A stretch of DNA of 5,137 bases from Chloroflexota bacterium (GTDB lineage Bacteria; Chloroflexota; FW602-bin22; JAMCYS01). The number at the start of each line of letters is the position of its first letter. Positions within the stretch are counted from its first letter, which is position 1. Where the stretch lies: the NCBI GenBank assembly GCA_021847625.1, contig JAJZQK010000315.1, forward strand, positions 1 through 5,137, read 5' to 3'. Shown in pieces: positions 1 through 5,137 of the stretch. The notes under the pieces are model-generated. The model was not told the DNA's origin, did not search any database, and saw only the letters and a list, made by a program, of their open reading frames with translations. The translations under genes and the position numbers were made by a program.

Positions 1-1774
1 CGAAGCTGGTGAGGATCACCTCGGCTCCACCACCCGGCAGGCCGGCGATGAGGACATGGCCGAGCTCGTGCCAGTTCGCGTAGACCGTGTCGCCCTTCGG
101 GAGCACGCCCAGCGGGAGCAGGCAGAGCGCCTCGACTCGTCCGTCGGGAGACGGCGTGAGCAGTCCGACCAGCTTGGGGCCGGCCATCTGCAGCAAGACG
201 TCGTGGTCGGGCGTCAGCGAGGCGAGGGCCTTGCCGCCGAGGCGAGAGGCGAATCGCTGGGCAAGCTCCAGCAAGCGGGGTTGGGCGAGCAGCCCCGTGC
301 TGAGCGTCAGCGCGGTCGAATTGCGGCCCTGGCGTGCCGTGATCACCGCCACGTCGTCCAGCCCGTGCTCGGAGAGGAAGCGGAGGGCGTGTTGGGCGAC
401 CAGGGCGACCGGTTCCACCTCGCCGCCATGGAGTTGATGCGTGAGCGCGCGGGCGAACTCGGCCTCGGCGAAGTCATCGCTCGGGGGTGGCTCGGGCTCT
501 GTGGGAATCGGCGGCTCGCTCAGACTCCGCCGGACGCGTCGTCCGGCGAGCAGCGCCGCGCCACCGACAGCGGCCATTCCGGCGGCACCATACAGCAGCG
601 GCGATACCGCGCTATCGCTCGAAATCGGTTCAGGCTCGACGGCCACGAATGGGGCCGCGGCGGTGGCGGGCGTCGGAACGATGGTGGGCTCGCTGGCCGC
701 TGCCGTGGCGTCTGCTGTCGGGCTGGGCGGGGCGGGCGTCGGCTCCGGCGTGAGCCGGAAACTCGGGTCCGCGACAGCAGGCGCTTCGCCGGTTAGGGTG
801 GAACCCCCTTCGGGCGACGAGGATGGCTTCTCGACAGTTTCCGGTGCTGCGGAGGGCACTCTGAGCCGAAGGCCAGGCCAGATGAGATCGGGAACCCTCA
901 GGACGCGGCCGTCTTCAAGCCTGGCTGTGCCACGGTTCAGGTCGAAGATGGTCTGCCAGCGAGCTTCATCCCCGAGAAGGCGCGCGGCGATGCCCCGCAG
1001 GGTATCGCCCTCCTCGACTACGTAGTAGATGTGCCCGCCGACCTCCTCCACGGCACGACTCGGGAGAGGAACCAGCAGGACCCAGCCGGGGTGGATAACG
1101 CCGGCCTTGGTGAAGCGTCGGCCATCGGGCATCTGCCGCCCTGCGTTGGCCTCGACCAGCCGCGGGTACTCGTATCCGGTACCATAGAAGCGCTCCGCGA
1201 TCGCCCAGAGCGTATCGCCCGGCTGGACGGTGTATTCGACGGCCCGCTGCTCCCCGTCCTGCTGTGCTTCCGGCGTATCTGCCTGCGGCCCGGCCGGCTC
1301 ATAGACGGCGGCGACCACAGTGTTCGGCATCGGGGAAGCCGCGGCCGCGCTCGGCGCCGAGCGGGCAGCCAGATTGACGACGATGATCGCCACGACCGTC
1401 CCGTCGACGAGCCGCCGCACGATGGGCAGTGTGATCCGGTCGGAGAGAGCCCGCAGCGCCTTGGCCCAGGCGGCGCCCCGGGTCGCAGCGTCGGCGCCGA
1501 CCACGGCAAGACGCAGCACCAGCGATGCGATGAGCCAGAACCATACCACCCAGGCCACGGTCGTGAGGACGTATGCGAGGGACTCCAGTGGCACCGAAGA
1601 CCCTTGCAGCGTGAGGACGACGATCTCCCAGCTCGGAAGCTCGGACGGCAGGTGGGGTTGCCCGCCCAGCGTGTACAGCGCCAGGGCGCCGAGGGCCAGG
1701 CCCGCGACTAGCCCCACGAGCCCGAGGAGCCCGTCCTGGCGCTGCTCCTCATCACGATAGCCGACGTTTTCCAT
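1..1774 (-). CDS. Multi-pass membrane protein with two LysM domains and a cytoplasmic FtsK-like P-loop region (C-terminus missing)
   Basis: The frame is open from an ATG at 1774 to the window edge, giving 591 residues with no stop. The start is set by an AGGAG seven bases upstream and lies 22 bases after the preceding stop. Seen in order: hydrophobic segments at about 16-36, 66-92 and 123-146; LysM domain 1 at about 180-236 (YTVQPGDTLWAIAERFYG); LysM domain 2 at about 250-307 (YYVVEEGDTLRGIAARLLG); a Pro/Ala/Thr/Glu-rich linker at 309-390; a fourth hydrophobic segment at 392-411 followed by RRVRR; and a mixed alpha/beta region to the end. The Arg/Lys-rich loop between segments 2 and 3 and the RRVRR stretch put both on the cytoplasmic side, so the LysM pair should lie outside and bind peptidoglycan or a related glycan. 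Residues 553-588 resemble the entry to the FtsK/SpoIIIE motor core, but the Walker A Lys is absent (GLPGGGAE). Similar LysM membrane proteins in Actinobacteria, as I recall, end in a BTAD-type regulatory domain; whether this one does cannot be seen. LysM calls are firm; the function is inferred. Confidence 0.9.
   Translation of the reverse strand, partial: MENVGYRDEEQRQDGLLGLVGLVAGLALGALALYTLGGQPHLPSELPSWEIVVLTLQGSSVPLESLAYVLTTVAWVVWFWLIASLVLRLAVVGADAATRGAAWAKALRALSDRITLPIVRRLVDGTVVAIIVVNLAARSAPSAAAASPMPNTVVAAVYEPAGPQADTPEAQQDGEQRAVEYTVQPGDTLWAIAERFYGTGYEYPRLVEANAGRQMPDGRRFTKAGVIHPGWVLLVPLPSRAVEEVGGHIYYVVEEGDTLRGIAARLLGDEARWQTIFDLNRGTARLEDGRVLRVPDLIWPGLRLRVPSAAPETVEKPSSSPEGGSTLTGEAPAVADPSFRLTPEPTPAPPSPTADATAAASEPTIVPTPATAAAPFVAVEPEPISSDSAVSPLLYGAAGMAAVGGAALLAGRRVRRSLSEPPIPTEPEPPPSDDFAEAEFARALTHQLHGGEVEPVALVAQHALRFLSEHGLDDVAVITARQGRNSTALTLSTGLLAQPRLLELAQRFASRLGGKALASLTPDHDVLLQMAGPKLVGLLTPSPDGRVEALCLLPLGVLPKGDTVYANWHELGHVLIAGLPGGGAEVILTSF
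1348..1363. repeat. Perfect 16-base palindrome inside the LysM gene
   Basis: CGCTCGGC is followed directly by its inverse complement GCCGAGCG. It lies in the codons for the small-residue stretch near residues 138-143, after the third hydrophobic segment. It is next to a GCGGCCGC at 1341-1348. Codon-driven GC richness may explain it; no function is claimed. Confidence 0.5.
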
Positions 1775-1781
1775 GCTTCTG

Positions 1782-1790
1782 CTCCTCTCC
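1782..1790 (-). promoter_or_regulatory. Ribosome binding site of the LysM gene
   Basis: GGAGAGGAG on the minus strand, ending seven bases before the ATG at 1774. It fixes the start of the LysM protein and lies in the 22-base gap after the PKD gene, which is too short for a separate promoter. Confidence 0.75.
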
Positions 1791-1796
1791 GACGCC

Positions 1797-2963
1797 TCAT
1801 CGGCTGGTCAGAACCGGTTGCACCTCCTGCACCCGGTAGGCGGCCTCGTAAGCCTGCCGGATCGGCGGCAATCCCTGGGGCGGGCCACCGTTGACGCGGA
1901 ATTCGGCCGCGAACTCGATGGTGAGCCGGACCGGAAAGCCGTTCGGGAACTGCAGGGAGGAGTACTCGTAGGTGTGCTGGATGTCCGACTCCGCCGGATA
2001 GGGCTTGCCCAGCGACTCGGTCGCCAGCGTGGCGCCGTCGCCGAAGCTCCACTCGTATCTGCTCGGCCAGACCCGCACCTCGACGGTGAACGAGCTTCCC
2101 TGGCGACGGGGATCATCCACAGGCACGACGTCGAACGGCACCTCGGGCCCGACCTCCGGTGGAATGCTCACGGTTCGCGAGGTGCCGAACGGCGCCCCGT
2201 CGTAGCCCTCGACCCAGAACCAGCCGGGCATAGCGACGAGACCGAGCGCCGGGTTTGTGCGGATCTGGACGTTGGGCAGCGGGACGTGTCCGAGCGCATC
2301 CAGGGCTACCTCGCGAGGGTCGGTGCTGGAGCCGTCCCCGGTTGGTCTACTATCGGCTACCGGTTCCGCGGGCGGCGAACCGAAGCGGATGTTGTTGTCG
2401 TTGCGATTCGGAATCCAGATGATCCCCTGGAACTGGTCATCGACAGTGAGCGTGTAGGGCGTCGCATCGGGGTGGTTCTGGAACTCCTGCTGCCAGCCGG
2501 CCCGCGTCGCTGAGCTGATGTTGGGGATCGCCAGGTCATACCGATGGCCGTCAGGCGTCTCATGGTGGATGCCCGTCCTATCCGTCCACCAACGACCGCT
2601 ATCGGTCGCGCTTGAGGTACTGCTCGTTTCTGAGACCGGCTGGGCGGCATTCGTCGGTCGCTGGGCGCTGACCGGCTGCAGCGCTGGCGAGTGGCGCCCA
2701 GGCGTGTTCTGGCGGACCGAGATCTTGATGTAGACGCCATCCGGTCGGCTTTCGACCTCGGTGTCGACATGCGTCTTCGGCAGCTCGCTCCCTGGTGTAA
2801 CAGTCTCTCCAAGCGGCCCGTCGGCGATAGCGAGCATCGGCATACTTGTCCAGAAGATGAAAGCGAGTACGAGGGCAATCCCAGAACAGCCCGCAAGCCA
2901 CCACCTGCCGTGACCCTCGACACGCCCGGGTCGTGAGTTGGCGATACCAATGGAAGAACTCAT
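1797..2963 (-). CDS. Exported PKD-fold protein of a Tad pilus accessory operon
   Basis: A 388-residue protein. An in-frame GTG at 2999 would add 12 residues, but the ATG at 2963 has a near-perfect AGGAGGT eight bases upstream, so it is preferred. The N-terminus has a charged stretch, then a hydrophobic segment at about 22-46, with AIA before Asp48 as a possible signal peptidase cut; it could also stay as an anchor. Residues about 90-125 are Ser/Thr/Pro/Gln-rich and probably disordered. A compact block at 235-256 contains RTNP and PGWFWVEGYDG. Near the C-terminus is a PKD-like signature: YEWSFGDG at 303-310 and QHTYEY at 329-334, with beta-rich flanks. PKD domains are extracellular beta sandwiches used for binding or spacing. 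I recall similar PKD proteins with the Trp-rich block beside TadE genes in high-GC Gram-positives and Chloroflexota. A wall or pilus-associated structural role is inferred; no catalytic motif is visible. Confidence 0.88.
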   Translation of the reverse strand: MSSSIGIANSRPGRVEGHGRWWLAGCSGIALVLAFIFWTSMPMLAIADGPLGETVTPGSELPKTHVDTEVESRPDGVYIKISVRQNTPGRHSPALQPVSAQRPTNAAQPVSETSSTSSATDSGRWWTDRTGIHHETPDGHRYDLAIPNISSATRAGWQQEFQNHPDATPYTLTVDDQFQGIIWIPNRNDNNIRFGSPPAEPVADSRPTGDGSSTDPREVALDALGHVPLPNVQIRTNPALGLVAMPGWFWVEGYDGAPFGTSRTVSIPPEVGPEVPFDVVPVDDPRRQGSSFTVEVRVWPSRYEWSFGDGATLATESLGKPYPAESDIQHTYEYSSLQFPNGFPVRLTIEFAAEFRVNGGPPQGLPPIRQAYEAAYRVQEVQPVLTSR

Positions 2964-2971
2964 CGCCGCCG

Positions 2972-2978
2972 ACCTCCT
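2972..2978 (-). promoter_or_regulatory. Shine-Dalgarno of the PKD gene, overlapping the upstream stop codon
   Basis: AGGAGGT on the minus strand, eight bases before the ATG at 2963. Its first two bases are the last two bases of the TAG stop (2977-2979) of the NTF2-like gene, so a terminating ribosome sits on the next initiation signal. This favours the 2963 start over the GTG at 2999 and suggests translational coupling. Confidence 0.85.
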
Positions 2979-3660
2979 ATCGCGACTCTCGAACACCACG
3001 AACCACCTTCCAGACGCCGTCGATCCGCTCCAGGAAGTAGGTGTCGACTATGGACTCGCTCTTGCCCGGGGCACCGACAGGTTGCTTCGTCTCCGGATCG
3101 ATAGCGTAGCTGTTGTTCACATACTCGTCGTGAACCCTGGCGCTGTTCGCCGTCGCATCGAACACGAAGAAGTGGTGTTCGACATCGATCTTGGCCGCCT
3201 TGCCCTGGGCTTTCAGCTTCTCGACTTCAACGACAGCCTGCTCGAGGCGCTCTCCAGCAGCGACTTCCGATAACCGTGACGTCCGGAGCGTGTACATCGC
3301 CTCCGAGTAGACTTCCCAGTACTTCAGGTAAGCTTGCTCCACTTCCTGTGCACGGGACGGAGTGGCTGCTCCACCCCCGGCTTGGGTCGCCGTGATCGCA
3401 GGTGTCGATATCCCGCCTGCCGGGCTAGTTGGCTGACGGCCGGGCTGGGACGTTTCGGTCGCTTTTCCCGCAACGGGCGCAGCAGTCGCCGGCTCGATGC
3501 CGACACCCGGTCGGAGTTGCCTATCCAAGAGGGAAGCGCCGACGAGCATAGCCACTACCAGACCGAGCAGCGCGAGACCAACCACCCAAAAGGGTCGTCG
3601 GCGTTCAGGGTCGGGACCAGTATCCGAATTCGTTTCCTTCGTTCCTTCATCTGCTTTCAT
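2977..3660 (-). CDS. Single-pass membrane protein with an external NTF2-like domain
   Basis: A 227-residue protein starting at the ATG at 3660, which has AAGGAG six bases upstream. Residues 1-23 are charged and end in ERRRPF; a hydrophobic segment follows at 24-46, consistent with an inside N-terminus. A Pro/Thr/Ala/Gly-rich linker covers about 51-104. The C-terminal domain, about 105-227, begins with a helix rich in aromatic residues (AYLKYWEVYSEAMY), contains a second charged helix with EVEKLKAQGKA, and then beta strands around VEHHFFVFDA, ARVHDEYVNNSYAID and DTYFLERIDGVWKVVRGVRE. This order, and the closing Asp-Gly-x-Trp-Lys-Val strand, are typical of NTF2-like or related cone-shaped domains, often used for ligand or protein binding outside the membrane. 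No active-site residues can be assigned, and the family call rests on pattern only. It lies 15 bases after the TadG-type gene. Its base composition is lower in GC than the TadE genes. Confidence 0.85.
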   Translation of the reverse strand: MKADEGTKETNSDTGPDPERRRPFWVVGLALLGLVVAMLVGASLLDRQLRPGVGIEPATAAPVAGKATETSQPGRQPTSPAGGISTPAITATQAGGGAATPSRAQEVEQAYLKYWEVYSEAMYTLRTSRLSEVAAGERLEQAVVEVEKLKAQGKAAKIDVEHHFFVFDATANSARVHDEYVNNSYAIDPETKQPVGAPGKSESIVDTYFLERIDGVWKVVRGVRESR

Positions 3661-3666
3661 TGCTCT

Positions 3667-3672
3667 CTCCTT
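3667..3672 (-). promoter_or_regulatory. Ribosome binding site of the NTF2-like gene
   Basis: AAGGAG on the minus strand, six bases before the ATG at 3660 and four bases beyond the TAG stop (3676-3678) of the TadG-type gene. Confidence 0.75.
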
Positions 3673-3675
3673 ACG

Positions 3676-4131
3676 CTAGCGATTAGCCTGGTCGATGCCG
3701 TAGCGGACGTCGGCCAGAGCCACAGCGCTGATGCGCACCGTCTCGATGCCGACGAGGCGCAGAAAGCCCGTCGGCACCTCTCGACTGACCTGGACCACCA
3801 CGCGCTGAGGCTCGGCGGTGACCATGGCTGCCAGGCCCGAGCCCTGGCTGGCCAGATACTCACCCGCCACCTGGCGCGCGGCCGACGCATCCAGCACGAC
3901 GGTGGCGCCGGAGCTGTCACGGTAGACCCGTTGGTCGATCTGCATCGCCCCGGCGCGCGCGGCCGAATCCGCTACGTTCTGCAGCTCTCGCCGAGTGCTG
4001 AACACGATACCGCCATCGATCGCCAGGCCCACGACCGAGAGGAAGAATGGCATCATGACTGCCATCCAGACGATGGCTTGTCCCGACTGTGCGCTACCTG
4101 ATACGGCTCTGAGCTTGAGGCGACTGAGCAT
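3676..4131 (-). CDS. Short TadG-type protein (Tad/TadE-G-like N-terminal domain)
   Basis: A 151-residue protein. The ATG at 4131 is chosen because GAGGTG lies four bases upstream and the previous gene stops at 4140; an earlier ATG-type start at 4224 would overlap that gene by 85 bases. Residues 11-62 match the Tad N-terminal domain (PF13400-like): a Gly17-Gln-Ala-Ile-Val start to a hydrophobic helix at about 19-38, then LAIDGG and TRRELQNVADSAARAGA. The ADSAARAGA end is characteristic. The rest (63-151) is a small beta-rich region, without the long vWA-type C-terminus of full TadG. It is expected to be a single-pass inner-membrane protein or minor pilin-like subunit with its C-terminus outside. 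The residue five places after Gly17 is Trp22, where TadE proteins have Glu, so processing by prepilin peptidase is uncertain. It is the third pseudopilin-like gene in a row. Confidence 0.9.
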   Translation of the reverse strand: MLSRLKLRAVSGSAQSGQAIVWMAVMMPFFLSVVGLAIDGGIVFSTRRELQNVADSAARAGAMQIDQRVYRDSSGATVVLDASAARQVAGEYLASQGSGLAAMVTAEPQRVVVQVSREVPTGFLRLVGIETVRISAVALADVRYGIDQANR

Positions 4132-4135
4132 GTGC

Positions 4136-4141
4136 CACCTC
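4136..4141 (-). promoter_or_regulatory. Shine-Dalgarno of the TadG-type gene, inside the upstream stop codon
   Basis: GAGGTG on the minus strand, four bases before the ATG at 4131. The GA of the preceding TGA stop (4140-4142) forms its first two bases. The arrangement picks the 4131 start and suggests coupling to the second TadE-like gene. Confidence 0.7.
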
Positions 4142-4610
4142 ACGGTTGCCCTCCCGCCGGCCAGCGACTCCGATACAGGTCGGTCCGCTCGACGTGGTCG
4201 CTCGCCACCGTGAAACGCGCCCAACCGAGCAACGGCAGGTCGTCGAGCGCCACCTCGTAGCTTGCCCTCGCACGCACTGGCGCCCCTCGAGCGAAGCTGT
4301 TCAGCGCGACGCTGAGCCCCAGCGAGCCATTCGTGAGGCGGTAGCCGGTCGCGACCTCCTCTCCCCGCGCGAGCCCGCGCGCCGCTGCCTCCGCCGAACC
4401 GTTGGCCAGGGCGCCTGCCCGAGCGGCCTCGCGGGCCACGGCGCTTACTCCCATCTGGGCCTGCACTACCCGCCCGAGCCCGATCACACCGAAGCCGAGG
4501 AGCAGGAGCAAGGGGAGCACCAGCGCCGTCTCGACCAGCGCGTTCCCACGCTGCGCCCGTAGCCAGCTCCCGGCCACGGGATCCCGGCGGCTAGCCGCCG
4601 GGGCCGACAC
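4140..4610 (-). CDS. TadE-like pseudopilin, second copy
   Basis: A 156-residue protein beginning with a GTG at 4610, preceded by AAGGAG at a seven-base spacing. An alternative GTG at 4577 has no good ribosome binding site. The first 20 residues are short and basic (SRR, RAQR). The TadE-family core follows: Arg21-Gly22-Asn-Ala-Leu-Val-Glu27, then a hydrophobic helix at about 28-46 and QMGVSAVAREAARAGALA at 52-69. Gly22 with Glu27 five residues later fits a prepilin peptidase site. The C-terminal half is probably a small extracytoplasmic domain with strands around SLGLSVALNSFA and RARASYEVAL. TadE proteins are minor pilins needed for Flp pilus assembly. It overlaps the preceding TadE gene by 20 bases; a strong palindrome lies in that overlap. 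Being unlike the first copy outside the core, it could serve the TadF role, but that cannot be decided from sequence alone. Confidence 0.92.
   Translation of the reverse strand: MSAPAASRRDPVAGSWLRAQRGNALVETALVLPLLLLLGFGVIGLGRVVQAQMGVSAVAREAARAGALANGSAEAAARGLARGEEVATGYRLTNGSLGLSVALNSFARGAPVRARASYEVALDDLPLLGWARFTVASDHVERTDLYRSRWPAGGQP
4583..4602. repeat. Perfect 20-base palindrome (potential RNA hairpin) in the TadE/TadE gene overlap
   Basis: The arms CCCGGCGG and CCGCCGGG are exact inverse complements around a central CTAG, which contains the TAG stop codon (4591-4593, minus strand) of the first TadE gene. In the transcript it would form an eight-base-pair, all G-C stem starting eight bases after the first base of the GTG of the second TadE gene. 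No run of U follows, so it is not an intrinsic terminator. It may affect translation of the second gene or simply be a result of GC-rich coding. Confidence 0.7.
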
Positions 4611-5016
4611 GGAAGGACTCCTTGCTGATCACCGCTCTGGCCCAGAGCGGAAGTGTCGCGTCCGCCACCCACGGGATGATCGTTCGCAGCCGGCCCTGGG
4701 CCTCGATGGCGACAGCGTCGCCGCCATCGATCCCGCGCACGGCGATGTCGCCGGCGCTGCGGCCGAGCCCGGCCCGCAGCAGCACCTCGGTGTGGACGAC
4801 CCCCTCGGCCAGCGTCCGGTCCTCCGCGGCCGCCACGCGTGCTCCCTCCTGGACGGCGCCGGTGACCACGTTCTGGGCGTGGTAGAAGAGCGCGAACTGC
4901 ACCAGCCCGATGGCCACCATCAGCAGCAGCGGAAAGGCGATGGCCGTCTCGACGATGGACTGGCCGCGCTCGCCTCTGGCCAGCGCCCGGGCTCGTCCAA
5001 CCATGCTCGCCGCCAT
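4591..5016 (-). CDS. TadE-like pseudopilin, first copy
   Basis: A 141-residue protein starting at the ATG at 5016, whose first base is the last base of the Flp pilin TGA stop (TGATG). A GTG one codon earlier is also possible. There is no strong Shine-Dalgarno (only GGCGGG), so initiation probably depends on ribosomes ending the pilin gene. The N-terminus is basic (GRARALARGER), then Gly18-Gln-Ser-Ile-Val-Glu23 and a hydrophobic helix at about 24-44 (AFPLLLMVAIGLVQFALFY), followed by QNVVTGAVQEGARVAAAED, the typical TadE pattern. Gly18 with Glu23 at the fifth position fits a prepilin peptidase cut. Residues 65-141 form a small external domain that ends SFRVGPGG. The role is as a minor pilin or assembly factor for the Flp pilus. 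Confidence 0.93.
   Translation of the reverse strand: MAASMVGRARALARGERGQSIVETAIAFPLLLMVAIGLVQFALFYHAQNVVTGAVQEGARVAAAEDRTLAEGVVHTEVLLRAGLGRSAGDIAVRGIDGGDAVAIEAQGRLRTIIPWVADATLPLWARAVISKESFRVGPGG
4618..4623 (-). promoter_or_regulatory. Ribosome binding site setting the GTG start of the second TadE gene
   Basis: AAGGAG on the minus strand, seven bases before the GTG at 4610 and wholly inside the last codons of the first TadE gene. It supports the overlapping start instead of the non-overlapping GTG at 4577. Confidence 0.75.
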
Positions 5017-5137
5017 CACCCGCCGATGCCCAGGATGCTGTTCAGGATATTGATAAAGACCTGGGCGATACCCCCGCCCAGTGCCTGGACGGCGGCCATG
5101 GCGACGATCGCGATCAACGCGGCCACGATCGCGTACT
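5016..5137 (-). CDS. flp: Flp-type (type IVb) major pilin, C-terminal part
   Basis: Only the last 40 codons are in the window; the N-terminus lies beyond 5137. The visible protein begins YAIVAALIAIVAMAAVQALG, continues GGGIAQVFINILNSI, and stops at a TGA (5016-5018). This is the hydrophobic helix and short tail of the Flp/Fap pilin family, in which mature pilins are about 50-60 residues. The incomplete first codon ends in AG, consistent with the Glu of the family's Glu-Tyr motif at positions +5 and +6 after the prepilin cut, but that base is not visible. Flp polymerises into the Tad pilus fibre used for adhesion. It is the first gene visible in the direction of transcription, and its stop overlaps the TadE start by one base. 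Confidence 0.88.
   Translation of the reverse strand, partial: YAIVAALIAIVAMAAVQALGGGIAQVFINILNSILGIGG

Noticed and set aside
56..70. HELGH in the LysM protein (residues 569-573), resembling the HExxH zinc metalloprotease motif.
   Set aside because: It is followed at once by a hydrophobic strand and the GLPGGG loop, and the context matches the FtsK segment in which the His precedes LIAG. The motif should be in a helix in a zincin, and no third zinc ligand is seen, so it is most likely coincidence.
56..796. Long plus-strand open frame of 246 codons.
   Set aside because: The minus strand here encodes the LysM protein C-terminal region with consistent features. The plus-strand product is Arg/Gly-rich with no domain, as expected for an antisense shadow in GC-rich DNA.
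1031..1711. Plus-strand open frame of 226 codons opposite the LysM domains.
   Set aside because: The opposing frame has two clear LysM domains and membrane segments; the plus product is low-complexity Arg/Gly/Asp-rich.
2886..2897. LAGC near the N-terminus of the PKD protein, resembling a lipoprotein lipobox.
   Set aside because: The hydrophobic stretch comes after the Cys, not before it. Only a basic segment and two Trp precede it, so it does not fit a lipoprotein signal.
3334..4101. Plus-strand open frame of 255 codons across the NTF2-like and TadG-type genes.
   Set aside because: It crosses a gene boundary on the other strand, has no recognisable domain and no good ribosome binding site was seen.
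4132..4224. N-terminal extension of the TadG-type protein to a start at 4224.
   Set aside because: It would overlap the previous gene by 85 bases and add Arg/Gly-rich residues unlike TadG N-termini; the ATG at 4131 has a Shine-Dalgarno and suits the family.
4583..4602. Intrinsic terminator at the strong GC palindrome.
   Set aside because: No T-rich tract follows on the transcribed strand, and it lies within coding sequence of the next gene.

Overview
The window looks like a slice of one long operon, read entirely on the minus strand, that encodes the pilin and accessory end of a Tad/Flp (type IVb) pilus locus. Gene order in the direction of transcription, from high to low coordinates, is: C-terminal end of an Flp-type major pilin (cut by the window edge), two TadE-like pseudopilins, a short TadG-type (PF13400-like) protein, a membrane-anchored NTF2-like protein, an exported PKD-fold protein, and a large multi-pass LysM protein that runs off the low-coordinate end. 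Base composition is high in G+C, roughly 50-80% in stretches I counted, and the starts are ATG or GTG with strong purine-rich ribosome binding sites. Together with the Pro/Ala/Thr-rich linkers and the PKD and LysM proteins beside TadE genes, this suggests a high-GC Chloroflexota bacterium (Thermomicrobia or Sphaerobacter-like). An actinobacterium is the main alternative. The assignment is inference from style; there is no rRNA or marker gene in the window.

Region by region: 1-1774 holds the LysM protein (591 residues visible, C-terminus missing). 1797-2963 holds the PKD protein. 2977-3660 holds the NTF2-like protein. 3676-4131 holds the TadG-type protein. 4140-4610 and 4591-5016 hold the two TadE-like proteins, which overlap by 20 bases. 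5016-5137 holds the last 40 codons of the Flp pilin. No gap between genes exceeds 22 bases, so there is no room for an internal promoter or terminator outside coding sequence, and none was seen. Most junctions have the stop codon inside or beside the next gene's Shine-Dalgarno or start codon, which suggests translational coupling.

Functionally, the pilin and three single-helix pseudopilin-like proteins are expected to enter the membrane and, where a prepilin site is present, be cut by a prepilin peptidase encoded elsewhere. The three downstream proteins look like an envelope module that accompanies the pilus: one has an external NTF2-like domain, one is a secreted PKD protein with a conserved Trp-rich block, and one has two external LysM domains linked through the membrane to a cytoplasmic FtsK-like domain with a degenerate Walker A motif. 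The last is the most unusual item. It has the layout of a transenvelope protein that could connect cell-wall binding to an inactive or non-canonical nucleotide-binding fold inside the cell.
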